Source of the DNA: an uncultured Collinsella sp.
GTDB lineage: Bacteria; Actinomycetota; Coriobacteriia; Coriobacteriales; Coriobacteriaceae
Assembly (NCBI GenBank): GCA_937934355.1
Contig: CALGZY010000102.1
Span: forward strand, 1 to 13,183
DNA: 13,183 nucleotides
Reading direction: 5' to 3'
In this document: positions 6,315 to 13,183 of the stretch, one piece after another
Layout: every line of letters starts with the position of its first letter
How positions within the stretch are numbered: the stretch's first letter is position 1
The notes under the pieces: generated by a model
What the model saw: the letters and a program-made list of their open reading frames with translations, nothing else
The model's database searches: none
Told to the model about the DNA's origin: nothing
Program-made: the position numbers and the translations under genes

Positions 6315-7052
6315 ATGGGCTTCTTTGACAAGATGTTCGAGAAGAAAGAGTGCGCGATTTGCGGTACCGAGCTGGGACTTCTAGGTAAGACAAAAATCAA
6401 TGAAGGCTACCTGTGCAAAGAGTGCGCCGGCAAGCTCTCCCCCTACTTTCACGGCTATCGCTCCAGCACCGCGGACGACATCCGCGAGCAACTCGCCTAC
6501 CGCGAGGCCAACGCCGAGCGCCTGGCCTCGTTCAACCCCACGCGCACGCTTTCTGCCGGGCGCACCAATATTATGCTCGATGAGGACGCGGGCCTGTTGA
6601 TCATCACTTCGCAGAGCCGCTGGCGCGACGCCAATCCCGACATCATCGAGTTCTCGCAGGTACTCGGCTGCGATATGGATATCGACGAGCATCGCACCGA
6701 GATCTATCGCGAGACCAAGGACGGCGAGCGCGAGAGCTACAATCCGCCGCGCTATGACCTGGATTACGACTTTAACCTGACCATTCACGTCAACACGCCG
6801 TACTTTACCGAGATCAACCTGCGCGTGAACGACTCCACCATCGATCAGCGCGGCTCCATCGAATACCGCGAGGCCAAGCGCCAGGCAACCGAGGTCCGCG
6901 ACGCGCTGGTGCAGCTGCGCCAGGAGACGCGCGATAGCGTCGTGGCCGCCAAGGCCCCCAAGACCGCGGTCACCTGCCCCTTCTGCGGAGCCACCACCAT
7001 TCCCGATGCCAGCGGGCGCTGCGAATACTGCGGCGGCGCCATCGGCGCATAG
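6315..7052 (+). CDS. DUF4428-like protein with N- and C-terminal zinc ribbons
   Basis: This is a 245-aa soluble protein without a signal peptide or membrane span. The N-terminus has C13-x2-C16 and C34-x2-C37 around a GLLGKTKINEGYLC segment, matching the DUF4428 zinc-finger type. The middle (about 80-175) looks like a beta-rich domain. A charged helical stretch (about 183-210) leads to a second zinc ribbon, C221-x2-C224 and C236-x2-C239. GGGAGG lies 5 bases before the ATG, so the start is secure. It is the first gene of a three-gene same-strand operon, 24 bases before the next one. Its biochemical role is unknown. From context it may be an adaptor in the same membrane-associated zinc-ribbon complex as the SPFH protein. 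I see no catalytic motif. Confidence 0.8.
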   Translation: MGFFDKMFEKKECAICGTELGLLGKTKINEGYLCKECAGKLSPYFHGYRSSTADDIREQLAYREANAERLASFNPTRTLSAGRTNIMLDEDAGLLIITSQSRWRDANPDIIEFSQVLGCDMDIDEHRTEIYRETKDGERESYNPPRYDLDYDFNLTIHVNTPYFTEINLRVNDSTIDQRGSIEYREAKRQATEVRDALVQLRQETRDSVVAAKAPKTAVTCPFCGATTIPDASGRCEYCGGAIGA

Positions 7053-7076
7053 CCTCCGGCAGCGAAAGGACCGATC

Positions 7077-8399
7077 ATGGCCTTCGAGAGCGTCAACTAT
7101 CAATGCCCCGCGTGTGGCGGCCCCCTTCACTTTGCCAGTGCCGAGCAAAAGCTCGTCTGCGACTACTGTGACTCGCGCTTTGAAGTCGAAGAAGTCGAGG
7201 CTCTCTATCGCGAGCGCCAGGACAAGGCCGACGCCAAAGCCGATGCGGCAGCCGCAACGCCCAAGCCCGTCGCCGACGACGCGGTGCAGGAGCTCGCCCA
7301 AAACGCCGGCTACATCTGCTCGTCGTGCGGCGCCGAGCTCGTGTCCGACGGCACCGTCGCCGTCACCACCTGCCCGTACTGCGGCAACTCCGCCGTGGCG
7401 CCCGGCCAGCTCTCGGGCGACTTCTCGCCCGACCTAGTAATTCCGTTTAAGCTCGGGCGCGATGACGTCACGGCCGCACTCAAGGAACACTACAAGGGCA
7501 AGATCTTGCTGCCCAAGAGCTTTGTCACCGGCAACCACATCGACGAGGTCCAAGGTGTCTACGTGCCGTTTTGGCTCTACGGCGCCCGCGTTGACGGCGA
7601 AGTGTACTTTGACGCGACCAACGAGACCGTGACCGAGGAATCCGACCGCACCGTCACGACCACCGACCACTACGATGCCTATCGCAAGGGCAATATCTCG
7701 TTTAAGCGCGTGCCCGTCGACGGATCGTCCAAGATGCCCGACGGCCACATGGATGCCATCGAGCCGTTTGACTACGACGCGCTGCGCCCGTTCTCGGTCG
7801 CATATATGCCCGGCTACATCGCCAACCGTTACGACGAGGACTGCGAGACCTGCAAGGCGCGCGCCGAACGCCGTATGGAAGAAAGCACAATCTCGGCCCT
7901 GCGCGAGACCGTCGTCGACGAATACGACGATGCCACGGTCGAAAGCAAGCAGCTCGACTACACCTGGGAAGACAGCGACTACGCCCTGTTCCCCGTCTGG
8001 ATGCTCTCCACCTCGTGGAACGGCAAGAGCTACCTGTTTGCCATGAACGGCCAGACCGGCCGCTTGGTCGGCGAGCTCCCCTGCTCCAAGCCCAAGCTCG
8101 CCATCGCCTCGGTGCTGTTCTTCGTGATCGGATTTATCCTCTCCCAGATTCTCTTCATGGGTGAATACGCCTTCGATCCGGATTACCTCACCTTTGATAT
8201 CGAGGGCATCCTCATCAACATCGTCGCGCCGCTGATCATCGTGGTCATCGCAGACGTGCTGCTGGTGGGCCAGCTCAAGACGGCCAACGAGGCCACCCAC
8301 GCCGATTGCTACTGTGGCGAGCTCGACCTGACCGAGAAGCACGACACCTTCAGCCACACCGAGACCACCGTTGTCATGAAGGACGACAAGGACGATTAA
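7077..8399 (+). CDS. TFIIB-type zinc-ribbon membrane protein (YdjG-like)
   Basis: This 440-aa protein has two tandem zinc ribbons near the N-terminus: C10-x2-C13 with C28-x2-C31, and C81-x2-C84 with C99-x2-C102. They are joined by an acidic Ala/Lys-rich linker. A conserved-looking globular part follows (about 118-335, with VYVPFWLYGA at 161-170 and LFPVWMLSTSWNGKSY at 304-319). Two membrane spans come near the C-terminus (about 341-361 and 376-399), then an acidic tail. Relatives are often labelled 'TFIIB-type zinc ribbon-containing protein' or, misleadingly, 'PriA helicase'; no helicase motif is present. In Bacillus the comparable YdjG works with an SPFH protein (YdjI) and PspA at the membrane. 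The next gene here encodes a YdjI-like SPFH protein, so a membrane anchor role is the best inference. AAAGGA precedes the ATG. Confidence 0.82.
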   Translation: MAFESVNYQCPACGGPLHFASAEQKLVCDYCDSRFEVEEVEALYRERQDKADAKADAAAATPKPVADDAVQELAQNAGYICSSCGAELVSDGTVAVTTCPYCGNSAVAPGQLSGDFSPDLVIPFKLGRDDVTAALKEHYKGKILLPKSFVTGNHIDEVQGVYVPFWLYGARVDGEVYFDATNETVTEESDRTVTTTDHYDAYRKGNISFKRVPVDGSSKMPDGHMDAIEPFDYDALRPFSVAYMPGYIANRYDEDCETCKARAERRMEESTISALRETVVDEYDDATVESKQLDYTWEDSDYALFPVWMLSTSWNGKSYLFAMNGQTGRLVGELPCSKPKLAIASVLFFVIGFILSQILFMGEYAFDPDYLTFDIEGILINIVAPLIIVVIADVLLVGQLKTANEATHADCYCGELDLTEKHDTFSHTETTVVMKDDKDD

Positions 8400-8447
8400 C
8401 CATCCTGACCAATACCACCCGGCCTTTGACGAGAAAGGAAGATCACC

Positions 8448-9749
8448 ATGGGACTCTTGAAAGCTGGATTGGGTGCTGCCGGCGGCGTCATGGCCGACCA
8501 GTGGAAGGAATTTATCTACTGCGAATCGATGCCTGCTGACGTCTTGGCCTGCAAGGGCAGCAAGCGCACCGGCGGCCGCAGCTCCAACACGCGCGGCGAG
8601 GACAACGTCATCTCCAACGGCTCGGTCATCGCCGTCAACGACGGCCAGGGCATGCTCGTGGTGCAAAACGGCAAGATCATCGAAGTCGCGCTGGAGCCCG
8701 GTGAGTTCGTCTTCGATACCGGCAGCGAGCCGAGCGTCTTTAGCGGCAACCTGGGCGATTCCATCAAGGAGACCTTCGCCAATATCGGCAGCCGCTTTAC
8801 CTTTGGCGGCGACGCGGGCAAGGACCAGCGCGTCTACTTCATCAACACCAAGGAGATCATCGGCAACAAGTACGGCACCGCCTCGCCCGTGCCCTTCCGC
8901 GTGGTCGATAACAACATTGGCCTGGACGTCGACATCTCCGTGCGCTGCAACGGTGAGTATTCGTACCGCATCACCAACCCGCTGCTGTTCTACACCAACG
9001 TATGCGGCAACGTGACCGATAGCTACACGCGCGACAAGATCGACAGCCAGCTTAAGTCCGAGCTGCTCACCGCCCTGCAGCCCGCCTTCGCCGCCATCTC
9101 CGATATGGGCATCCGTTACAGCGCCCTGCCCGCCCACACCATGGAAATCGCCGATGCGCTCAACGAGGTGCTCAGCGAAAAGTGGGCCGATCTTCGCGGC
9201 GTCGAAATCGTATCCTTCGGCGTCAGCTCCGTCAAGGCCTCCGAGGAAGACGAAGTCATGATCAAAGAGCTGCAGCGCAATGCGGTGTTCCGCAATACCA
9301 ACATGGCCGCCGCGCAGCTGGTCGGCGCGCAGGCGCAGGCCATGCAGGACGCGGCCAAGAACTCCGCCGGCGCCTTCATCGGCTTTATGGGCATGGGCAT
9401 GGCGCAGCAGAGCGGCGGCGTGAACGCGCAAACCCTGTTCCAGATGGGCGCGCAGCAGCCCCAGGCACAGCAGGCTGCACCGGCCGACGGCTGGAAGTGC
9501 AGCTGCGGCGCGATGAATACCGGCAAGTTCTGCACCCAGTGCGGGGCCAAGAAACCCGAGTCCGGCTGGACCTGCGCCTGCGGCGCGGTCAACCAGGGCA
9601 AGTTCTGCTCCCAGTGCGGTGCCAAGCGTCCTGCCGGCGCTCCGCTGTACCGCTGCGATAAGTGCGGCTGGCAGCCCGAGGATCCTACCCATCCCCCCAA
9701 GTTCTGCCCCGAATGCGGCGATCCCTTTGACGATAACGACCTGCAATAA
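8448..9749 (+). CDS. SPFH-domain protein with three C-terminal zinc ribbons (YdjI-like, 'virion core protein' family)
   Basis: This 433-aa protein has a short glycine-rich N-terminus, then an SPFH/band-7-like core (about 17-290). The core is of the family annotated as 'virion core protein' or YdjI: VMADQWKEFIYCESMPADVL (14-33), the VVQNGKIIEVALEPGEFVFD strand region (71-90), and DKIDSQLKSELLTALQPAFA (197-215). An Ala/Gln/Gly-rich linker (about 284-346) leads to three zinc ribbons: C351/C353/C362/C365, C376/C378/C387/C390 and C403/C406/C420/C423. The first two are near-duplicates (GKFCTQCGAKKP and GKFCSQCGAKRP). Bacillus YdjI, at roughly 320 aa, is shorter, so the ribbon array appears expanded here. 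SPFH proteins oligomerise at membranes; YdjI is recruited there by YdjG/YdjH and supports PspA function. The start has AAAGGA upstream. It is the last gene of the operon. Confidence 0.88.
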   Translation: MGLLKAGLGAAGGVMADQWKEFIYCESMPADVLACKGSKRTGGRSSNTRGEDNVISNGSVIAVNDGQGMLVVQNGKIIEVALEPGEFVFDTGSEPSVFSGNLGDSIKETFANIGSRFTFGGDAGKDQRVYFINTKEIIGNKYGTASPVPFRVVDNNIGLDVDISVRCNGEYSYRITNPLLFYTNVCGNVTDSYTRDKIDSQLKSELLTALQPAFAAISDMGIRYSALPAHTMEIADALNEVLSEKWADLRGVEIVSFGVSSVKASEEDEVMIKELQRNAVFRNTNMAAAQLVGAQAQAMQDAAKNSAGAFIGFMGMGMAQQSGGVNAQTLFQMGAQQPQAQQAAPADGWKCSCGAMNTGKFCTQCGAKKPESGWTCACGAVNQGKFCSQCGAKRPAGAPLYRCDKCGWQPEDPTHPPKFCPECGDPFDDNDLQ

Positions 9750-9753
9750 GCCT

Positions 9754-11451
9754 ATGGACGAAAAGATACTTTCTTCCTATCATGCCTGGTGCGCTCATGC
9801 GTCGGCCGATCCTGATTTAGCGCGTGAGCTTGCCGCCATGGCGCAGGATGAGGCAGCCCTGTCGGACGCCTTTTACCGCGACCTTGCCTTTGGCACAGGC
9901 GGCCTGCGCGGCGTAATCGGCGCGGGCACCAACCGCATGAACGTGTACACCGTGGCCAAGGCCTCCCAAGGGCTGGCCAATTATGTGGTGCGCCGGTTTT
10001 CGCCTGAGGCGCGCCGCATCGCCGTCAGCTATGATTCACGCATCAAGTCCGACCTGTTTGCGCGCGTGGCTGCGGGTGTATTTGCCGCAAACGGCATTTC
10101 GGTGTTTATCTATCCCCATCTGATGCCCACGCCCTGCCTGTCCTATGCCGTGCGAGCGCTGGGCTGCGCTGCGGGCGTGATGGTGACAGCCTCGCATAAC
10201 CCGGCCAAGTACAACGGCTACAAGGTATACGGTTCCGACGGCTGCCAAATCACTACCGAAGCGGCGGATGAAGCTCTGCGCGAAATTGAGCGGTTAGACA
10301 TCTTTGCCGACGTGAAGCAAGCTGACTTCGACGCCTGCCTGGCGGACGGCAGCATCCAGTGGATTCCGGACAGCGTGTACGACAACTTCACCCGCGCTGT
10401 GCGCGGACAGTCCGTGCTGACGGCGGATGATCCCATCGACCGAGACGTATCCATCGTCTATACCCCGCTTAACGGCACGGGGCTTCAGCCTGTCACCCGC
10501 GCGCTGCGCGAAAGCGGCTTTACGCGCATCACCGTTGTGCCCGAGCAGGAGCAGCCGAACGGGCATTTTCCCACCTGCCCTTACCCCAACCCCGAAATTC
10601 GCGAGGCCATGGCGCTGGGCATTGCCTGCGCGCAAAAGCATCAGGCTGACCTGCTGCTGGCTACCGATCCCGACTGCGACCGTGCAGGCATTGCCGTGCG
10701 CAATGCCGCAGGCGAATACGTGCTGCTGACCGGCAACGAGACAGGCATGCTGCTGCTGGATTTTATCTGCGCGCGCCGCGCCGCCCATCATGCCATGCCA
10801 TCCGAGCCAGTGATGATCAAAACCATCGTTACCACCGATATGGCTGAGCGCATCGCCGCCCATTACGGCGTGCGCACCATCAACGTGCTGACGGGCTTCA
10901 AGTTCATCGGCGAGCAGATCGGTCTGCTTGAAAAGCAGGGCCGCGCGGACAGCTATATTTTCGGCTTTGAGGAAAGCTACGGCTACCTGAGCGGCAGCTA
11001 TGTGCGCGATAAGGACGCGGTGGATGCGTCGCTGCTGATCTGCGAAATGTTCGCCTATTACAAGGCGCAGGGTGTCAGCCTGCTGGATCGATTGAACGCC
11101 CTGTACGCACAGTACGGCTATTGCCTGAACACCCTGCATTCCTACACCTTTGAGGGCGCGGCGGGCTTTGACCGCATGCAGGCCATCATGCAGGCCTTCC
11201 GCGGCGATATCGCGGCGTTCGGCGGCAAGGCCGTGCAGGCGTACCAGGATTATCTGCACGGCTTGGATGGACTTCCGCCCTCTGATGTAATCAAATTCCA
11301 CCTGGCTGATCACTGCTCCGTGGTTGTGCGCCCCTCGGGCACCGAGCCCAAGCTGAAGGCCTACATCTCCGTCAGCGCGGAAAACCGTGCGCAGGCTGAG
11401 GCGGCAGAGCGGCAGATTACCGCCGATCTGGAAAAGCTGATCAACGGCTAA
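9754..11451 (+). CDS. Phospho-sugar mutase (phosphoglucomutase/phosphomannomutase family)
   Basis: This 565-aa cytosolic enzyme interconverts hexose 1- and 6-phosphates through a phosphoserine. All four family signatures are intact: catalytic TASHNP with Ser147 (145-150), metal-binding DPDCDR (305-310), sugar-specificity GFEESYG (404-410) and phosphate-binding RPSGTEPK (526-533). The length and the N-terminal FGTGGLRGVIGAGTNRMN segment match the long bacterial PgcA-type alpha-phosphoglucomutases. The ATG at 9754 is chosen because the protein then begins as the family does; a longer frame back to 9619 would overlap the SPFH gene and add unrelated residues. No Shine-Dalgarno precedes this ATG, which starts 4 bases after the SPFH stop. 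Val GTG and Leu CTG dominate here, whereas the genes to the left favour GTC and CTC. Glucose versus mannose preference cannot be decided. Confidence 0.92.
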   Translation: MDEKILSSYHAWCAHASADPDLARELAAMAQDEAALSDAFYRDLAFGTGGLRGVIGAGTNRMNVYTVAKASQGLANYVVRRFSPEARRIAVSYDSRIKSDLFARVAAGVFAANGISVFIYPHLMPTPCLSYAVRALGCAAGVMVTASHNPAKYNGYKVYGSDGCQITTEAADEALREIERLDIFADVKQADFDACLADGSIQWIPDSVYDNFTRAVRGQSVLTADDPIDRDVSIVYTPLNGTGLQPVTRALRESGFTRITVVPEQEQPNGHFPTCPYPNPEIREAMALGIACAQKHQADLLLATDPDCDRAGIAVRNAAGEYVLLTGNETGMLLLDFICARRAAHHAMPSEPVMIKTIVTTDMAERIAAHYGVRTINVLTGFKFIGEQIGLLEKQGRADSYIFGFEESYGYLSGSYVRDKDAVDASLLICEMFAYYKAQGVSLLDRLNALYAQYGYCLNTLHSYTFEGAAGFDRMQAIMQAFRGDIAAFGGKAVQAYQDYLHGLDGLPPSDVIKFHLADHCSVVVRPSGTEPKLKAYISVSAENRAQAEAAERQITADLEKLING

Positions 11452-11480
11452 GGCCATTGTCTCTCATCCAAGCAGCATAA

Positions 11481-11518
11481 AAACCCCGGCAAGATTTCAT
11501 CTTGCCGGGGTTGCTTTG
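11481..11518. terminator. Bidirectional terminator between the mutase and beta-galactosidase genes
   Basis: AACCCCGGCAAGAT (11482-11495) and ATCTTGCCGGGGTT (11499-11512) form a perfect 14-bp stem with a tiny TTC loop. On the minus strand it ends in GGGGTTTTTATG, an ideal U-tract for the beta-galactosidase transcript. On the plus strand it is followed by the weaker TTGCTTTG. It lies 30 bases past the mutase stop and 14 bases past the beta-galactosidase stop. Confidence 0.92.
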
Positions 11519-11525
11519 TGAAGGT

Positions 11526-13181
11526 TCACTCCGCCAGCGGATCGAGCATGACCTGCCACTGGATATGATCAGCAATCTCATAGCAGGCGGGCAGCTCAGG
11601 GCCGCAGCTGTTGCTGCCAATGCCGCGCTGCGCCATGTCCAGGCACAGCACGCAGCGCTCCTCGCGCGTCAGCTCATCATCATGGGCAACGTCGGCCAGC
11701 TGCTCCTGCGAATAATTGAGCGCCGAGAAGCCAAAACCCGCGCCCTCGATGCGCAGCGCGCCCTGCGCGCCATGCAGCGTCAGCGAACGCGCGCCGTAAT
11801 GGCTGCCGCTCTCCTGCGGACGCAGGGGATGCGCGTACTGCGTCTCCACCGTATCCGCGTGCCAGCCAAGCAGTGAAGCCTGGCGCTTATCGATATAGCT
11901 TTCCAGCGGGCCATAGGCAAAATAGCGCAGCTTGTCATAATCCGCAGGCAGCATCATGCGCAGACCCAGGCGCGGGAACACCGGCACGCCGGCCTCGCGG
12001 CGCATATCTGCCTGGCAGGCAATGCGACCGTCGGCAAACACCGTCCAGCGCACCGTGCCCTGCGCCAGCAGGCAAATGGACATGCTGCTGATATGCACCG
12101 CCGTTTCGATTTCTACCCGGTCGTCATGCTTTTGCACCTGCGTGCCCATACCGCGCGAGACGGCATAGCGGTATAGATACCGGTTCCATTCGTTCTTGAT
12201 GTTGCGGTCGTTATCCGTCGGCGCGCGCCAGATATTATACGCCATGGGCGCAAGCAGCATTTCCTTGGCGCGCACCGCCATCGCGGCAAACGCGCCGGTC
12301 ATGCTGTCATAGCGATAGACAAAATCATCGCCGCAGATGGTAACATAGCGTTCCTTCTCGCCGCTCACACGCAGTGTCTGCGCAGCGCGCTGCTGAATCT
12401 GCGGCACAAATTCAGGCGCTCCCACCTGCTCCATGCCCAGCACATCGCCGCGCTTGCCCCAGGGAGTATCGGCAGCGCTGAGCGCATACAGCGTGCAGCA
12501 GCCGCCCGCGCGGGCAGGCACATGCAGCGTGGCTGTGCCGCGCGGCGCGATATCCAGTTCCTCCGCAGGAACAAGGACCGTTTCTTCGGGCTGGCCGCCG
12601 CCGGACAGGACGATCTTGATATCAATTCTGCCCTTGGGCGATACGAAATCCAGATGATTCTTCAGCGTAATCCAGCCGTTAGCCAGATCAGCCGCAGCCA
12701 CTCGCAGCGGGCGCAGCACATTCTTGTATTCCAACAGTCCTGTGTGTACAGTTCTGTCCGGATATACCAATCCATCCATACAGAAATTGCCGTCATGGAT
12801 CTCTTCTCCATGATCTCCTCCATAGGCGTAGATTGTCTTTCCATTCTCGGCAATGCCATGAGCAATCGCATGGTCACACCATTCCCAAACAAAACCACCA
12901 CACATTTTATCGTTGTCCTGAATCATTTGGAAATAATCTTCAAAATCTCCAGGTCCATTTCCCATGCTGTGGCAGTACTCGACTAGAAGGAATGGCTTGC
13001 TTCCGTCCTTGTCCAGATATTCCTGAATTTCGGAAAGTGCCGGGTACATCCGGCTGTACACATCCAGATTGCTATAATCATATGTTTCATCATAATTACG
13101 GTATCTTGCACTCTCATATTGTGTGATGCGGTCTGGATCAAAATTCTTTGTCCATTCCAGTGCTTTTTCAAAGTTGCAGCC
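11526..13181 (-). CDS. lacZ: GH2 beta-galactosidase, C-terminal 551 residues (5' end beyond window)
   Basis: This large GH2 enzyme hydrolyses terminal beta-galactosides such as lactose. The frame is open to the right edge, so about the first half, including the acid/base glutamate region, is missing. The visible part starts in the TIM barrel. FLLVEYCHSMGNGPGDFEDY (64-83 of the fragment) corresponds to the E. coli CEYAHAMGN region, so Glu68 should be the nucleophile. GGFVWEWCDHAIAHG (95-109) and FCMDGLVYPDRTVH are also characteristic. YNIWRAPTDND, GPLESYIDKRQAS and SHYGARSLTL mark the linker and small-chain C-terminal domain. The stop is TGA at 11526-11528, followed by a strong terminator. G+C drops sharply upstream of about 12720 (toward the N-terminus) with no frame break: a mosaic gene or an assembly joint. 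The genomic partner genes cannot be seen. Confidence 0.92.
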   Translation of the reverse strand, partial: GCNFEKALEWTKNFDPDRITQYESARYRNYDETYDYSNLDVYSRMYPALSEIQEYLDKDGSKPFLLVEYCHSMGNGPGDFEDYFQMIQDNDKMCGGFVWEWCDHAIAHGIAENGKTIYAYGGDHGEEIHDGNFCMDGLVYPDRTVHTGLLEYKNVLRPLRVAAADLANGWITLKNHLDFVSPKGRIDIKIVLSGGGQPEETVLVPAEELDIAPRGTATLHVPARAGGCCTLYALSAADTPWGKRGDVLGMEQVGAPEFVPQIQQRAAQTLRVSGEKERYVTICGDDFVYRYDSMTGAFAAMAVRAKEMLLAPMAYNIWRAPTDNDRNIKNEWNRYLYRYAVSRGMGTQVQKHDDRVEIETAVHISSMSICLLAQGTVRWTVFADGRIACQADMRREAGVPVFPRLGLRMMLPADYDKLRYFAYGPLESYIDKRQASLLGWHADTVETQYAHPLRPQESGSHYGARSLTLHGAQGALRIEGAGFGFSALNYSQEQLADVAHDDELTREERCVLCLDMAQRGIGSNSCGPELPACYEIADHIQWQVMLDPLAE

Positions 13182-13183
13182 AT

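Noticed and set aside
7434..9746. A 770-codon open frame on the minus strand opposite the zinc-ribbon and SPFH genes
   Set aside because: It spans two well-supported genes and their spacer, has low-complexity Ala/Gly/Val/His composition and no recognisable domain; it is a high-GC antisense artefact.
9619..9753. A longer mutase start that would overlap the end of the SPFH gene
   Set aside because: The extra 45 residues are an off-frame reading of the SPFH zinc ribbons, and the family N-terminus begins at the ATG at 9754.
10294..11457. A 387-codon open frame antisense to the phospho-sugar mutase
   Set aside because: The sense strand has four intact family signatures, and the antisense product resembles nothing known.
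1..13183. CRISPR arrays, tRNA or rRNA genes, complete insertion sequences, integrases
   Set aside because: No spaced identical repeats of CRISPR type, no recognisable tRNA/rRNA sequence and no transposase or recombinase motif were seen on either strand.

Overview
The first ~9.75 kb looks like chromosome of a high-GC Coriobacteriia, most likely Collinsella. The basis is strong GTC/CTC/GCC codon preference, a multi-membrane-span LuxR-type regulator of the kind abundant in that class, an MgtA-type ATPase, and extragenic palindromes. The species call is inference; no rRNA or other marker gene is present.

Layout. At the left edge is the start of a lipoprotein gene on the minus strand (1-78). pyrE (orotate phosphoribosyltransferase, minus, 296-979) follows, with a strong intrinsic terminator at 231-266. 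A 437-base spacer separates pyrE from the divergent mgtA (Mg2+-transporting P-type ATPase, plus, 1417-4185). This spacer holds a promoter overlapped by a near-perfect palindrome, a short ORF with an ideal Shine-Dalgarno, and a 20-nt long-range inverted repeat enclosing a further hairpin. Together these look like an elaborate mgtA leader, although a MITE-like insertion could explain part of it. A long palindrome at 4286-4352 lies between mgtA and a convergent membrane LuxR-type regulator gene (minus, 4367-5911).

A 403-base spacer with two 66-nt-periodic hairpin repeats separates the regulator from a divergent three-gene operon (6315-9749). That operon encodes a DUF4428-like zinc-ribbon protein, a membrane protein with two zinc ribbons, and a YdjI-like SPFH protein with three zinc ribbons. 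The last two resemble the YdjG/YdjI side of the Bacillus PspA envelope-stress system, but no PspA or TPM-domain partner is in the window.

From about 9750 the character of the sequence changes. A phospho-sugar mutase gene (9754-11451) begins 4 bases after the SPFH stop codon with no ribosome-binding site and with a different codon preference (GTG/CTG/GCG). It converges through a bidirectional terminator on the 3' part of a GH2 beta-galactosidase gene (minus, 11526-13181, running off the window). Inside that gene G+C drops abruptly near 12720, with the reading frame intact. The right ~3.4 kb may therefore be horizontally acquired and mosaic, or the window may be a metagenomic assembly chimera joining two or three genomes. 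This caveat matters before any functional link across 9750 is proposed.
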